Below are positions 24,830-39,363 of a stretch of 64,000 bases of DNA, piece after piece. A program made the translations under genes and the position numbers. This stretch comes from Latrodectus hesperus (Eukaryota; Arthropoda; Arachnida; Araneae; Theridiidae). Every line of letters starts with the position of its first letter. Within the stretch, counting starts at the first letter, position 1. The stretch spans positions 87,311,199 to 87,375,198 of the forward strand of contig CM075857.1 in assembly GCA_037975125.1 (NCBI GenBank), in the 5' to 3' direction. The notes below the pieces were generated by a model that saw only the letters and a program-made list of their open reading frames with translations, did not search any database and was not told where the DNA came from.

Positions 24830-26340
24830 TCACACGAATACGTGTAACCAAACACCGTTAAAAAAGCTTTAACTATTTTTTTCATTGATATAATAGGTAT
24901 CAATATTATCTGCACTACTTTCATGCAGTTTTTCTTCTACTTCAGATATCAAGCTTTCAAATTTTGTTTTCCACACTGATCTTCGAAATGAAGTTAATTC
25001 CATTGGATACCTTGCTACATGAATTCGGTTAACTCAATTGTTTCAAGTTCTGTTTTATATTGATATAAAATAAAGTGAAATGTATTTTCCAAACTTTTAA
25101 ATTGATTGAATCTTTCTTCAGAAGCTTGTTTTCTTTTCTGCGTAATCATTAAAAATATTTTCATTTCATTTAATTGAATGTCAACCGAGTTTGCAAAAAT
25201 TATTGGGTTTTTTTCTTTTTATCTTTATTTCTTTTCTTTTCTTTTCTTTTTGCAATTGAGAAAATTTTTTCATGATTTTCATTTCAAAATCCTTAGTAAA
25301 AATGCCAAGTCTCGTCATAAACATTTTAATATTTTCAAACATCTTTAAATCAATTAGTCCATCCCCTTAAGGTTTTTTTTCAGTTCATTAAAATGCTGAG
25401 TGATATAACATAAAAACATTAAACCATTTAATCAATATATATTAGATAATTAATCTAAACTATTGTCTCTTTCAATTAAAAAAAGAGCTTAATTTATTAC
25501 AATAACGTTACAAAGCGATTAATACTTCACCTAAACTAAGCCATCACCCGTTGTTGCACGTCAAAATCCCTGCATTTTGACATTCAACTTCCCCAAAAAA
25601 TTGCGTAAATAGCAAATTGTTTATTAATAGCTCTTGCGTTTATAAAGTTGACTATTTCCATTGTAACTGACATTACACTAGAAAATGTTTTTAAATCATG
25701 CTTCGCACATAAAACTTGCTGGTGTATTATACAATGAAATTCATTCACAGATTGTGAAATATTTTGCTTAAGATACTTTTTGCTTTTGCTTAAGATAATC
25801 CAATGCTTTTTCCTGCCATAATACCATACTAGGTAAGTTATCCGTTTGTTGTTACAGAAACTAGTTTATGAAGGTCAATATCCATTTCTTTAAATGCAAT
25901 ATCAAATTCTTTAAAAATAACAAAATAGGTACACTTCCCTTACAACGTTTTTATTTTTATTAATTATTTTTTCATTATTTTTCCGGACTTATATTGAGCA
26001 AAACTTGCGAATAGTGCATAACCATTTACATCATCATTCTCATCTAAAGCAATTAATTGAATACATTTCATACAAGTGCAATGGAAGTCTCTTTCTACAA
26101 AGATACCTGAACATATCCTAACAAAAGTGCGTTATATCTGAAGAAAGTGCTCTAAATATGATTATTTGTTTTTGTATGTTGATTTTTTTCAGCAAATGTG
26201 ATGCGAGATAAATTATGCATTTTATTTAATATTTGACTATTATATTTTTGACTTATTTCAAATACTTTAAACGCATTTGCAGTCATTTGAGTAACTTTAG
26301 AGCTGTAATGATCAACCTGAAGGTTATAGACAGCATTCAA
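24830..26340 (-). pseudogene. hAT-family transposase relic
   Basis: Minus-strand remains of a hAT transposase, broken by many stops and frameshifts. In N-to-C order I can read: a 62-codon open piece at 26152-26340; IALDENDDVNGYALFASF at about 25990-26058, matching the catalytic LAIDES.D..... block; LHKLVSVTTNG around 25870; FHCIIHQQVLCAKHDLKTF at about 25680-25746, matching the HC..H...L..K block, then EIVNFINARAINKQF; ITQHFNELKKNLKGMD near 25375-25405; and PMELTSFRR...KTKFESL near 24940-25010, matching the PFxxD...PMELIDLQ C-terminal region. The set and order fit the lineage related to GTF2IRD2- and SCAND3-like domesticated transposases. Non-functional. Confidence 0.8.
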
Positions 26341-26520
26341 ATTGCTTTTGTGTCACTGCAGTGCTTGAAAAATACAAATAGAATTTAAATTAGCCCCACA
26401 AATAAGAAAATATAAATAAACCCGTGTAAACAAATAAATGGTTGCCTAGCAATCGGAGATCAATAAAAAATCTTGTGTGGGTCAGTGTCTGACCCAAGGG
26501 TCATACATTCGCCATCACTG
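26341..26520 (-). mobile_element. 5' terminal region of the hAT element
   Basis: On the minus strand the element opens with CAGTGATGGCGAATG, typical of hAT terminal repeats (CAGNG start). A subterminal palindrome GGGTCAG-TGT-CTGACCC lies at 26479-26495. The next 8 bases, GTCCAAGA (26521-26528), would be the target duplication; a clean partner at the other end was not found, so the 3' end is lost or unrecognised. Confidence 0.6.
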
Positions 26521-26528
26521 GTCCAAGA

Positions 26529-27289
26529 CATGCTGTAGAAAGGATGGTTTTAGATTAAACTTGTTATAGGCTAGAAAAACTTTGCAACCGGAGATAAAAG
26601 TTAATCTTTTAAAATGGTCACTGTTTAGTCTTGAATTTTTTGTTATATCTGGTCGACACTTCTCGAGCTTAAGAATACAGAGGGGCTTTTTAGGGTTTTT
26701 TTACAATTTAGTGGCTAGCAGGAGGAGTATACCATTTTTCGCTTTCCAAACATTTTCGCCTTCTTTCCAAACATTTTTCCCTTTCCATACTGAACAAATT
26801 TCTCACAAGTGGTAAAACTTTATTATAGTAAGTAATTAAAATTATAGCTGTGAAAATGACAGTTTATAATTGTTGAGACATAACCAAATTTGTAGTAGTG
26901 AAAATGGCAGCGTATATTTGTTAAGACACGCATATACAGCATTAGTGAGAAATGCTTCATTTATTTTTATTGTATTTTATCAACAGTATTATTTCTTTTC
27001 AAATATAAGAATTGATAAGCACTTAAAATAAAATCTTATATTGAGAAAAATGGAGAATAAAAGATAGTTCATAAGCAACATGATTATTGATACCATTAGA
27101 TATTTGGAACAAAAACCAAATTTAATTTATAATGATTTAAACCAAATGATGGACATAATATTTTCTAAAATATTTCCATGAAGTAAGTTTTATCTTATTA
27201 CTGTATACATTCATTAGATCATCTTATAAGAAAACCTGATTGAGAATTTTTCAAACATTATACTAACTAATTGACCCTGAAAACTAATT
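26529..27289. other. AT-rich stretch, no gene seen
   Basis: A 77-codon plus frame at 26582-26815 has no recognisable motif. No repeat found. Confidence 0.4.
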
Positions 27290-28060
27290 AGATAAATTAA
27301 CTTACAGCTTTTTGCATCTTTTTAAAGCTTCTTGCATATTTATTTATATATATAAAACTTTGAAATACATATCATATATTTTAAAGACAAAATCATGCGT
27401 TATCATATTTACAATCTCACCTTTATGCTCATTAAAAAAATCAGAATTTCGAAGAGAAAGAGCAAAAGAAAAAGACACAATAAAAAATAGTTTTCTCATT
27501 TTAGTGACGCTCTGATTCCCGTTCGAAATGCTTTTAAAGCAGATAAAAATAATAATCGAATTCCTCGTTGTTTTTTCATCGAAATTCGACACGCTTTTCG
27601 GGACTATATATTGCTCAATTACCGAAAAGCCTTTTATTTTTTTCACTTCAGCAATAAGCCCATATTTTTTTGCTGAAGAAGGCAGCGACGACAAGAAGCC
27701 AAATTCGAAACACCTTCTGAACTTCCGGTGCTGTTCTGACGTTGAAATCCTCATCTTATCACTTACATCTGATCACCCCTTCTCTAAAGGAAGGGGTGGA
27801 GTGAAAAATAAACAAACAAAAAATCAAATGAATTCCGAAGTACGAAATATGCAATGCCATGCGCATTCCAGAATCAAAAGGATGAGTCCCAGGACACAAA
27901 GGATCCTTTGAGCCCGGTTTTACAGTTTGGGTACCATCAACCGGCACTAAAATTTGATCCGAAAAGGAGATAATATATCACGTTATCTTTCCCTCCCCTC
28001 TTTTTACCCTCCCTTACTGAAAGGGGTGCTGTGAGAGAATAGAAAGGGGGTGGATTTTAA
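27290..28060. other. GC-raised unique island 7
   Basis: Unique sequence of mixed composition with opposing open frames: 127 codons plus (27528-27911) and 136 codons minus (27344-27754). Neither product resembles a protein family, has a signal peptide or shows domain structure. Frames this long are somewhat unusual in such AT-rich DNA, but two overlapping frames on opposite strands cannot both be genes. GC-rich words such as GGAAGGGGTGGAG and GAAAGGGGTGCTG recur around 27790-28060. Candidate regulatory element or non-coding exon. Confidence 0.2.
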
Positions 28061-30631
28061 TTTTGGTCAGGTATTTTTATGAAGTACTTAATTTAGATAT
28101 CTTTATCTCTCTATTTAATCCTACATTTTTCTTATTATTTTTTGTATGAAAAGATTTAACTTATTTTAGTTATTAAAGAAATAAGTTTATCTTAAAAGAT
28201 TAAACAAAACGTTTTCACCAGTAATGCTGCATTACAAATGTTTTCAATTCATATGCTGACAGTTTTTTCTTGAAATGGGATAACTTCAAATAAAAATCAT
28301 TAAAAACATTCTGGGTTTTAAGAAAAGAAACTCAAAGTTTAGTGCCTTTTTCATTGTTAAAAATCCTTAAATTAAGTTTAATAAATATTTTTTATTCAAA
28401 TATTTTACTAAAAATTATTTCTTTAGAAAAGTTATTTATTAAAAAGTCAATACTTTTCAACTCTCATATTAAATTAATGAAGTAAATTTTCACTATATAA
28501 TTAATAATGGAAATTTAATACAACTTAAATTTATATGTAGAGATTAAAGTCAACAAAGATAATTTTTAATAAATTCTAAAAGAAATATCTGTTAATATAA
28601 AATTAAAGAATAAAAATAATATTTCAAGAATATTTTTCTTAAAATATAAAATGTTTTTTAAACATAAATTAATTAAAATTTTACTCCATAATTTATTGAT
28701 ATATTTTTAAGATGTTTATAATTATTTAAAAACTTTCTTTTGTTTTCGCTCTGATTTGATGAAATAAAATTTCATCTTATTAAAGAATTTTTAGATATTA
28801 ATAAATATAGTTTTATTTTTTTTCCATCCTCCATAGATTTTTTCTACTTGAAATGCTTGAAAAATGTTAAAAATTAACTGATTTTTTTTTTTTAAGTTTA
28901 GATTAAGATACGAAAATTTTTTTAATTAATTTCTATCTTGAGTTATATAAACAAAGTATATTAGCAGTTTATTTCAAAATGATAGCTTATTTGGTACGGT
29001 TAATAACGGTTTAAAAGTGAGACCAGAGCATATTGTAAAAGTCATTTTTATCAGAATTTGCTTTTAAATTTTGTAAAGAACACAGGCTTAATATTTCTCG
29101 CTTTAAATCTTACACTCTGTTATAAAAATTATTCACTTCAATAAAATTTATTTCAGGGGATTTGATAAGATACCAAAAGGGAATATTTTTCTTCATCTTG
29201 TTTTTTTTAAATAGATTTTTAGGAAGAATTTTTTCAATTTCTATTAACTTTTATAAAATAAAATTCATATTTGTTAGTTACAATAATTTCTTATTTTTAA
29301 CATACTACCCTTTGCATAAAATTAATAGAAATCATTTTTTATGATTTTTTTACTTATTGTTAATTTGACATACTGTTTTGAATTATTAAAAAGTGTAAAA
29401 TTAATGTAAAATGCATCAATTGCATCTTCTTGTATAAAATTTTTCTAAAACTCTATTTTGCAGAACTCTACTTTAAAAAAAACTGAAACTCTACTTTAAA
29501 AAAAAAGACTTCAATTACATTAAAATCTTTCTCTATATAGTAAAATAATTATATATATAAAGCTTTTCTCTGATTTTTTAAATTATTTTTTGCAAATTTT
29601 CTAATTTATGAACAGAAAGCTCATTTATTTTCTCTTGTTCTTAGATTATCAGTATGAATTATTTTGAAGATAACAATAACATATTTCTGAAAGTTTTGAC
29701 ACCACATTGTTTTTGACTACACGGAAAAGTGACGATGCTTTTCACAAAATAAAGACCCGAAATCATATCAAATATAAAAAACTACAGACTTTTGGAAATA
29801 TAGAATATGTAATAAACTATTTTCTTTCAAATTATTTTTCAAAATGCATTTTAAGAAACATTTTTAAATTGCATAAAATGTGTAACTTGGTTAAAAATTA
29901 AATTAAATTGTTAACGTATTCCAGTTATCTGAAATTCAGAGAAATTAATTTTAACGTAATTTTATTTTATGTCTCTTGATATATTGCTTTGATTTATTGA
30001 AAAGAAATGTAAAATTAGTACGAAGCATGTGCGACAGTAATTTTTTGTTACAAAGACTGTGAACAACAGAAATCTTGCAATAATATATCTTTTAATCATT
30101 TATAAAAGTTTGGCTTTAATTGCTAATATTTTCCGAAAATTCACCAAATATTATTAATTATTCAAAATAATCATTATATAGTTGAACAACTATTTCTTTA
30201 TTACACACTAAAAAAATTTTTTTTAATTAATTTTTGAACAATAAATTCATTTATCAATGCTTGTTTTTGGATTATCAGTATTAGTTTTATAAAATATAAC
30301 AATGTTATTATTTAGAATAACCTTAGGTACACACACAAAACAGGCGAGAGAATAGTAAATTACACAGTTCGCACATGATTCTGGTTGCTTAGAAGCGAAT
30401 AAAAATTCGATAAATAGTGTGGTTCTAAATATTTGATTATTAAAAAATGGTTTATCTGTGATTTTCAGATATTCTGAATATGTTAACTTGAACTCATACT
30501 GAAATGGAAAGATATCGGCATTTAGAACAATTGAAAGTGTATTATTAAAAAATTATGCAAATTTGGATTTTTATCTTATTTTTTTATATATATGATAATC
30601 TATGGCAATATAAAATATGGGACCGTAATGA
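28061..30631. other. AT-rich stretch, no gene seen
   Basis: About 2.5 kb of AT-rich DNA. It includes a small direct repeat at 29440-29510 (AACTCTACTTTAAAAAA twice). Short frames are chance. Confidence 0.45.
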
Positions 30632-30860
30632 TTTCGTTGCTTAGGACACCCATCGTGTTTCCTAAAGGCGGACAGGGCTTGTTAAATATGCCATAGTCGC
30701 AATGTCTTCCAAGTGAAATGATTCCTCTGTTGATGGCACGCCAAATATTGGGGATGCTCTTGTTGGTATCTGTTTCAGAATCACGGAAACTCCACCCGGA
30801 TCTTTTTATCTAGCTGGTAGAGCCCAACTCAATACTAAGTACAGGGAAGTAACAACAGCT
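30632..30860 (+). mobile_element. tRNA-derived SINE (family B), copy 3
   Basis: A third family B copy, recognisable by ATAGTCGCAATGTCTTCCAA, GTGAAATGATTCCTCTG, ACTCCACCCGGATC and a tail GAAGTAACAACAGC. The tRNA-like head is badly decayed (GTTGCTTAGG is the A-box remnant and no clear B box remains), so this copy is older than copies 1 and 2. Sequence similarity to the flank of copy 1 seems to continue past the tail (CTGAATAACTGATTC versus CTGGAATAACCGATTC). Confidence 0.8.
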
Positions 30861-31198
30861 ATTTATAATATCATGAATTACTATACAAGGTAAAATTTCT
30901 TTTTTAAGTGAAATAAGTTTAAGAGAATTGTGATATTGTGTACTAAACTGAATAACTGATTCTATTTTTCACAACATCAAAAGATATTTCTTTGCACAGT
31001 TTTAATCTATGATAACATATATTTTTTACTCCATTTAATTTAAAATCATAACTAAATATATTTTTTAACTTTGATCACAATATATATGCTTTTGATAGTT
31101 AAATTGCCTAAATTATTAATCTCTATTATATTCCAATAAAAAATTTCCAACCGGTTATCAAGTTACATCTTTATAAAGAGACTTTATTACATTTGGCG

Positions 31199-31282
<84 letters not shown>
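31199..31282. repeat. (TA)n microsatellite followed by poly-T
   Basis: About 41 TA units followed by a T run. Confidence 0.95.
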
Positions 31283-31290
<8 letters not shown>

Positions 31291-34200
31291 TTCTTTTTAA
31301 ACTCTTTTTTATAATCATATCAAAATTTAATCTGAGAAATATTATGATCAAAAATGTATTCGTAACTCAAATTTGATTGCTGTTATAGAAAATTTTTTGT
31401 GACATTTAATCTCATATATTTGTTTGAATATCATACATAATATTTCCTACTTGTGATTAAATTACAAAATAGTAAATTCGAAATCAACAAAAAGTGGTTT
31501 TCGATTAGGATATCATATCATAAAATACATTACCAGAAAACGATTACTTCTGAATTAAAAATGTAAAACTATGTATTTTATTTAATATTTCATTGTTAAA
31601 TATTGATTTAAAATTTAATTACCAAGTTCAGCTAATTTAGCCTAACATGAAATTAGCTTAAACTCTCATTTTGGAAATTATAGCGTAAATAGGCAGCTAA
31701 TTTTTTTCGTAAAAGAGAATTTTGAAGTTAAATGAATTTCCATTATCAAGAATTTTATTTTATTATTTTAATACGATAAATACTTTGTAAATAAATATAA
31801 TGATTCAGGAAAGAGAAACTATTAATTTATTTTTAAAAAAATTTCTCAGTTTGTACTTTATATTTTAAAATTATTTTGTACAATATTTTCTATTAATTAA
31901 CTAAATATAGAGACTTTATTTTTTGTTAAAAAAGTAACACTAAGAATTATAAAATTTTGTGAGCAGTATCGATCGTTAAGTATGTCAGTAAAGCAATATA
32001 TTTTTTCTCTTTAAATCGAATTGTTTTATCCAACATTTGTTTTAGAACCAATTTGTTATATAATTTAAAGAAAGTTCATTGATACAAAAAGTGGAAAAGT
32101 TTTCTAGAAAAATACTAAAATTTTCCTCCAATTTTATCAATTATTCTACGATGGAGTTTCTAAGTTTCCACAATTATCATAGATAAAGTTTCTCAGATTA
32201 TTTGAATAATTTAGATTTTATTACTTTAATTTATCTTTTATTCATTAATTTTAACATCAGTTTGAGCATTTATTTTTTACTATTTATCAAATTACTTCTT
32301 GGCTTAATTATGTGTTTGTGAATTAATTAGAATTTCTTTCACTTTTAATTAACAAACTTATTTTAATTAATTGTTAGTAATTTAAAAATGTTTTGATTTT
32401 TATCGATAACAAAATGAAAACATTCGTCGTTTTTCAGAACTTTGACAAAATACCAATTTGTTGAAAGGTTAAGAATGTAATAAAAGTATAATTTGTTTCA
32501 CAAAAGTTGCTTCTAATGAAATAATGATTAAGATGATAATAAATTGAACTTATAATACTTATGAAATAAAAATGAATACAAGATTTTCATCTCTAAATAA
32601 TATTCGTATTCTTTTTTTTAGAATTAGAATGAAACTAATATATACTTCAGAATTATTTACATTAAACAGAGATACAGAAACAAATTAAATAGTTTCTCCC
32701 AAATTTCTTTTGATTGCAATGAAAAATCAAGATTCCTGTTCTATATGGAGAAATTTCAATAAAAGTTTTCAATGTCAAAAAATTATAATTTTTGATGTAA
32801 AACATCTGGCTGTTATAAAAGATTAAAGTATTGTGTTCCATTATCATATTGAAATGTAAAAAGATTTTAACAAGGGTTTTAAGGATTTACATTTTAAAAT
32901 CAAATGAATGAATAAATAATAATATATAAAAGTATAAATATTGCCAAAATGTTTGAGAAATAAATTACAATCAACTATTAATAGTTCCATTTAAAGAAAC
33001 ATTTAATAAATTATTAATTATTTTTATTTTAAAAAATATTTTTAAAAATGGTTTATATTTTTAAGTTATTGTCTTTTAGTGAAAATGAAGTGTCATTTAA
33101 GTGGATTGTCAGATGTTTCAGCTATTTTAAAATATATTTTAAGTGATTCTTAAGATAGTTTAAAGTAATAAAATTAGAAAAATTTTAACAAAATTTTAAT
33201 TTTTTTACACTGACCATTGAGAGATAAATCTCCGTATTTAATTGCTAGAAAAAGAAATGGAAACAATATTTAATGAAGATTATATTAAATATTTTTTTTA
33301 TCGAAAACAAGAAATAAATTAACAGGATAATGAAAAAAATTTTTTGACAAAGAAATGAAAAAATAATTATTTGCTGCATTAAATAAACAGAATTAGAATA
33401 TTTTATAGATTAATACCATTACTTTAATTAGTTAATTATATTTTGAAAATAACGATGAAAAAAGTTTTAATGCATGTTATGAAAAGTTAATTAATTTAAA
33501 AATAAACTAGTTGACTTAAAAAAAGGGAGAAAACTTTTGATGTTGGTTTTATGATCAATAAAATAAATACACGTAAAAGTGATTTTATTTAGTAACAATT
33601 TCGATGTAAAAAAAATTTCAGTTTATTTTTCTTTTCCATATATTTATAATCATGTATAACATGAGATATATTTTTTCAGTTAATAACTATTTCTAAATAG
33701 TTTCTAAATCAATTCTTGATTAAAATTTTAGGAAATAATATAGTTTGCAAAAATATCTTTATCTGGTTAATGTGTGTCATGATTTAAAAAAGAATTAACC
33801 AAATTTTCAATGCAGTAAAGAACAAAATGTTAAACTGTTTATTTATCCATAATTTATAGATTATTAGTTACATAAAGTAAAAGAAGATGAAAATTTTTTT
33901 AAAGCTTTTGTGTAATTATTGTAAATATATTAATTAAGAGAAATTCTATAATTCTGAATAAACATTTGAAAACTATAACTATTAGAAATACCTAATTTTT
34001 CTATCAATTTTCTTAAAGAATTTGTTTCCCGTTTTTAAGTATTTGCTTATTGGTATTGATTTGCCATGAAAATAAAATAGAAGTACATTTACGTTTTCTT
34101 TAATTTTTTTGTAGAATTAAATAAATATGCTATTTATCGAAACGACTTCAAAATCATTTTTATCCATTATTCTTCAAAGCTTTAATTTTTTATATCATTT

Positions 34201-36119
34201 AAAAACATTTAACCATGGTAAATTTTCAATAATTCAAAATAACGTTTTTAAAATATCATTGAGTAAATAATACTAGAAGAAATTCCTTTGTACTACGTAT
34301 AATGGTTATGATATTTAAAATTTAAATAAAATGTATAAATATATTTATTCATAAGGTAAAAGGCCATATAAATTTACATTAAATATATGGTAAAATTGAA
34401 GAATGAATATAGTAAATATTTAATACAGCATAAAATTGCTTCTTAATATTGATAATAAGATGTTTCAATAAGAGTTTTATGGAATTAATACTGTGAATTT
34501 ACTTAATATGAGTATAAAGATTTTGTCATACTAAAGGTAATAATTATCATAAAAATCTATTGTTATTAATAATATATATATAATGTATATATTATTCAAT
34601 CTATATTCATTCATTCTTTACAACATGAGAAAGTAATATTATGTGTATTATGTTAGATAATTCACATATATATTGCTCTTTTAACAATGAATTTAGCTTG
34701 AAATAAGCAAATCATAGTTATTTTATTTTAACCTAGGTTTAATGAAATTTAAAAGTGTAATTTACAATAGTTTTAATTCTTTTATTCTCACATTTTATTA
34801 GAATTTTAAGATTGTTAATTTGCATTTTTAAGAATAAAAATGAAAGTATAAAATTCCTCAGAGATGATCAAATGAATCTTTCAAGCTATATACAATTGAA
34901 TAAGGTATTAATAATTTTACATGTAAATTTCCTTATCTATTATTAGTTAATAACTTTCATTTAATGATAATAAATATATACATAGAAAATTTGGTTTCTT
35001 GAATGGAATCCAAATTTATATAAGTATGTTTCAAGAGCAGATTTTATTAACCTTTCAAAAATACTTATTAAAATAAATTTAAAATGCATCTTAAAAATTG
35101 ATTAATAATTTTCGAAACATAATAAATAATTTATTTTTCTGTAATAATGAAAAATTTATTTTGTTTTATTCTGAAGACATAATTATAATATTAAAAAAAT
35201 ACTAATAATTTTGTTTTAGAATAAAAACGATTAAAATTATTGCTTTTTTACTTAAAATTTTTTTATAACTTACTTTTATAGCTTTCTACAACAGTAAAAA
35301 ATTGTAATACACTCATTTAATTCTTTAAAAAGCATTCAGATAACAGCCAGATTTCAATAAGATGAAATTTTCTTATGACTCGGTTAAATGTAAAATCAAA
35401 TCGTCTTTCACAAATTAAATTGATTTGAGAAAAGAAAAAAAAATAAGAATAATTTAACGAAACAGATTCTTTGATTTTAATGATCTGAATTCAAATCAGA
35501 ATTCAAAAATTTGAATCAGAACTCAAAAATTTTCAATTTAAATTTAGAAATAAGGAAATTAAAATAATAAAATGCCCGTTTTAAAATCTAGTAATCATGA
35601 GCCATTATATTATATATGCTTCAAATATAAATATATTAATACTGCTCAGCATTAGTGGGCATTATAATTTTTAATGTTATCAAGATACGAAACATTTTAA
35701 AGATTTATTTTTTAATTTACAAGACAAATATAGAAGTAGATGTATTTTTAAAAAAATTACTAAACTGTTATTTTTTAAAATTTTGTAAAATTTTTAAGCA
35801 AAATTAAAATTTTTTTGGAATCTTTTTAGTAATTAAATGGGTAATGAAATTAATAATGAATATAATTCTCTAATTTGTATTCATTATCAACAGCTTAAGT
35901 GAACACTAGTATCAAAATGAGTTAAATTTGACTTAATTTAATTTCGGAAGGCACATACATTATACGTAAGAACTTAATTTTTGTAAACATAAATATAAAT
36001 TAAAAAGAAACATAAATATAAATTTACATAAATAAACTTACATAAATTTTTATAAAAAAGAAAATTTTTTCCTGAATTATTAACATATATTTTACTTAAA
36101 ATTTATTAAAATTAATTTT
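31283..36119. other. Long AT-rich desert
   Basis: Nearly 5 kb of very AT-rich unique DNA. I see no gene, transposon signature, tandem array or GC island. The (TA)-rich word near 34570-34590 is too short to list as a microsatellite. Confidence 0.5.
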
Positions 36120-36530
36120 GTTTTGATAGCTGCTTCACTAACTTTTTCTTAAAAGACTCACAATCATTTGCTCCTCTCTTCTAAGTTTCGTTTCTTCTCA
36201 AAATGAAAAGCAGTGTCTTTCAAACCTCAGATTTCACTAATGACGATTCAGCTATATTTGTCGCTTTATGAAACAAGCTTCTTATTTATGGACATTTTTC
36301 GCACCTAACGAAGCTTCACCGCCTCTCAAAGGTATCGTTTAGCCGCGAAAATCTTACCTCAGTTAATCGCATGTTTTCCTCTTCCACTTCGTAAAGAAAA
36401 GAGAACTGTTTTCGGAGAAAATTTCGGCTTTTTGGGCACAATTGCTGGCTCATTCGTTTTCTTTCTTTCTTTTTTTCTTTTTTGACGACTGGAGTTAAAC
36501 AAATTGTTTCAGTTCTTGTAAAATAAAACG
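36120..36530. other. GC-raised unique island 8
   Basis: About 400 bp with CG-containing words (TTAGCCGCGAAAATC, AACGAAGCTTCACCGCC) in an otherwise AT-rich desert. No frame or RNA family recognised. Candidate conserved non-coding element. Confidence 0.25.
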
Positions 36531-38955
36531 AGGGTTTTTGTTTCGTTTTGTAAATTTCTTTTCTGGGTGATTTTAGAAAAAAAAGAAATTGTTTTTTGCT
36601 TGTTTAAATATGTTTTTAAATTCAAAAATGTTTTTATTAAATATGTAAGAAATAAATTTTGGTTTAATATCATCCAGCTAGAGAATTAAATATTAATAAA
36701 AGAAAGTTTTTATTAAATAGCAATGAAAAGTAACACGTATTTGGCAATACAGAACATTAATTCGTAAAAGGGATTATGAAAAAGCATAATCTTTTTGATT
36801 TAATAAAAAAAAGTTTTAGAAATTTTTTTATTTGGGAAAAATTAAGAAATGAAGATAATGATTAAAATTATTGATGTTTAAAGTAAGTAGAAATGATTTT
36901 AAGAGAATATACGGAATTTTTAGTTTGTTTTTCTGCTATTTATTGAAAAGTATTTCAGTCTACTACAGTAAATCATTTATAAAGACATCAATAAATACAT
37001 TAATTTTGTACTTAATAAAACAAATTTTGAATTTAAATCAAATATTTTTTCATATATTTCTTCTTTGAAAATTTGTTTACACTTGTTCATTTTCATTACT
37101 TTACATTTATGAATTGAATTATTGCAAATATATTGAATTACATAAAAAAGAACGAAAATGGAAGGCAGTACTTCATAATTCCTTTCTGCTTCTTTTCTGT
37201 TAAAAATGACAACCATATATGAGATACAATCTTTCTTTTCAAACTCTTCATCAAACCCAAGAAGAGAGATTAGATTCAATTCGATAAGTCTAACATTTAT
37301 GCATTCAAACTTTGACTTAGAATAAAGCCCGCTTTCTACTGACCACTAGAATGAATCATATACCTATCTGGGTGTCATGGCTGGGTCTTAATTATTTGAA
37401 ATAATTGCAATATAAGAATTATTATTTTTAAAAGAAGATTCCAAACGTAATTAATCTCTGAAATATATTTAATCAAGGGATACCATTAACAATTATTATT
37501 TCTGAATTTTATTTTGGAAGAACACAAAATGATTTTGTGTTACATAAAAAATCTATATTTTGTGTTATATAAAGAACAAAATTTAGTCTACTATAACTGT
37601 TAGAGTGAAAAAGTAAAAAATCAACTATTATAGTAAAGCTAAAGTCTTTTCAAACAAAACGAGTACATATTTGTCATTAGTGACTATTATCAATACCTAA
37701 AATAATATTTTGTTAAACCCAATTAGTTTTTGAAATTTATTTTACTTTAAACTCTTATTTATTTTACTTTATTTATACTATAAGCTTACATTTTTTGAGC
37801 ATTTAAAAATATTTAAATTTTAACATTTAAGACTTCTAGTAAATAATATTTAAATAAATAAATCGAATGTATATGCATTTTAAGAAATAATATAAAATAA
37901 TTAAGTAAAAAATACTTTTATACACAAGTATATTATTTAACTATGCTTCTCTTGCAAAATAAGTACCAAAATTATCAATAGTGACTATTATATATTAACA
38001 AAATTATCTTTTTGTATTCAATATCTATAACAAATGTTTTAATTAATGCTACTAACAACTTAAAATCGGATTAGAGATTACGTCATTATGAGGGAATTTT
38101 TTTTACTTATCAATGACAAAAATGAGTTCTAATTAAAATGCTTCTTTATTTCTGTTTACCAAATGATAGATGTATTTCAATATTTATTTCTAAGAAAAGT
38201 ATTACATCCAAATTTGAATGAGGTCATTAATTTGTTGATTGAAATCAAATACGGTTTTGAAATTGAAACTATTAATTTTATATCCAGAACATGTTGACAC
38301 AATTCTTGTAAATACATGCTACTTTTCATAAACAAATTTGATGATCTTTTTTTCCTTTGAAATATTTCTATGGTAATGATTTGTTATATTTTCAATAAAT
38401 TTTATAAATTAATCTCACATTTTTTAAATTATTTTCTTCAGAAATTGTAATATAATATAAAATCTCATTTTTAATTAAAATTTGGCAATTCTTGTTTTGA
38501 AACTTGATATAATCCATATTATATTTGGAAGTTTAATATTCCTCATTTGTGGGGCAATTGGTTTGTTAAACCAATACCAAAATCTATCACCTTATAAAAC
38601 TGATTACAGAAAATTTTTTTTAGATTTTTAAAAATCAAAACATAAGAGACTGACAAAATTAATCCTTTATTCTTTTGTAAAAAATACCTTAAAAAGACAA
38701 GGCCATTAATAGACAATTATGCTACCAAAGAAAAAATTAAATTTGAGCTCATAAAATGGTTGATAAAAATAGTTTTTAAAGTATTAACTGATTTTATATA
38801 TGTTTAAAATACTATTAACTATGATAAAAGTTCTTAAGAACCAGTATGCAATAGAATATTTTTGCATACCTAGCCATTGCTATTAATAAAGCTGAGAATA
38901 AAAAACCAAGATAAACAATTTCATAGAAACCATTTGATCAGCAATCCCACACAGA
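36531..38955. other. AT-rich stretch, no gene seen
   Basis: A 100-codon minus frame (36977-37279) and a 65-codon plus frame (36871-37068) overlap. Both are hydrophobic and lysine/asparagine rich, as chance frames in AT-rich DNA are. No repeats of note. Confidence 0.4.
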
Positions 38956-39362
38956 TTTGCACATGTAACTCAACACGTTTACGAGATAAAATTAGCACAT
39001 ATAATCCCTACATTGCCATTTGAGAATCAGTTTGGCTGCAAATGTCTTATCACTAATTTAGGCAGTCTTACAACACGAAGAGCTGAACTTGTCGCCAGTT
39101 TTTCTACATTTTCTTTGGCGTGACAACGAGATATTTTTTTTTCCTTACCGAAGGAAAACGCATATGGCCTGTTGGCTAAAGATTTCGAGAACTGATCGTC
39201 ATGCATCTTAGGGTGCTGGTGGTCTAAGCGAGATATCTCACGGCACTAAGGTAAGATTGACGAAGTAACAAGTGACAGGTGTCTGGAATATGGGAATCAT
39301 TTACGCTTCATCTGATTGAGATAAAAGAGGGAGTCGGGGAAGAGATCTAACAAAATGATTAA
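38956..39362. other. GC-raised unique island 9
   Basis: Unique segment of about 400 bp, ending at the 146-bp array. A GGTGGTCTAAGCGAGATATC word at about 39220 resembles a tRNA A-box arm, but no B box follows, so I do not call a SINE. Candidate conserved non-coding element. Confidence 0.25.
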
Positions 39363-39363
39363 A

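Noticed and set aside
27344..27911. Opposed open frames of 136 and 127 codons
   Set aside because: Overlapping on opposite strands, with no recognisable domain, signal peptide or codon preference. Listed only as a GC-raised island.
37530..37570. Small hairpin AACACAAAAT/ATTTTGTGTT
   Set aside because: Too short to stand out in DNA of this composition.
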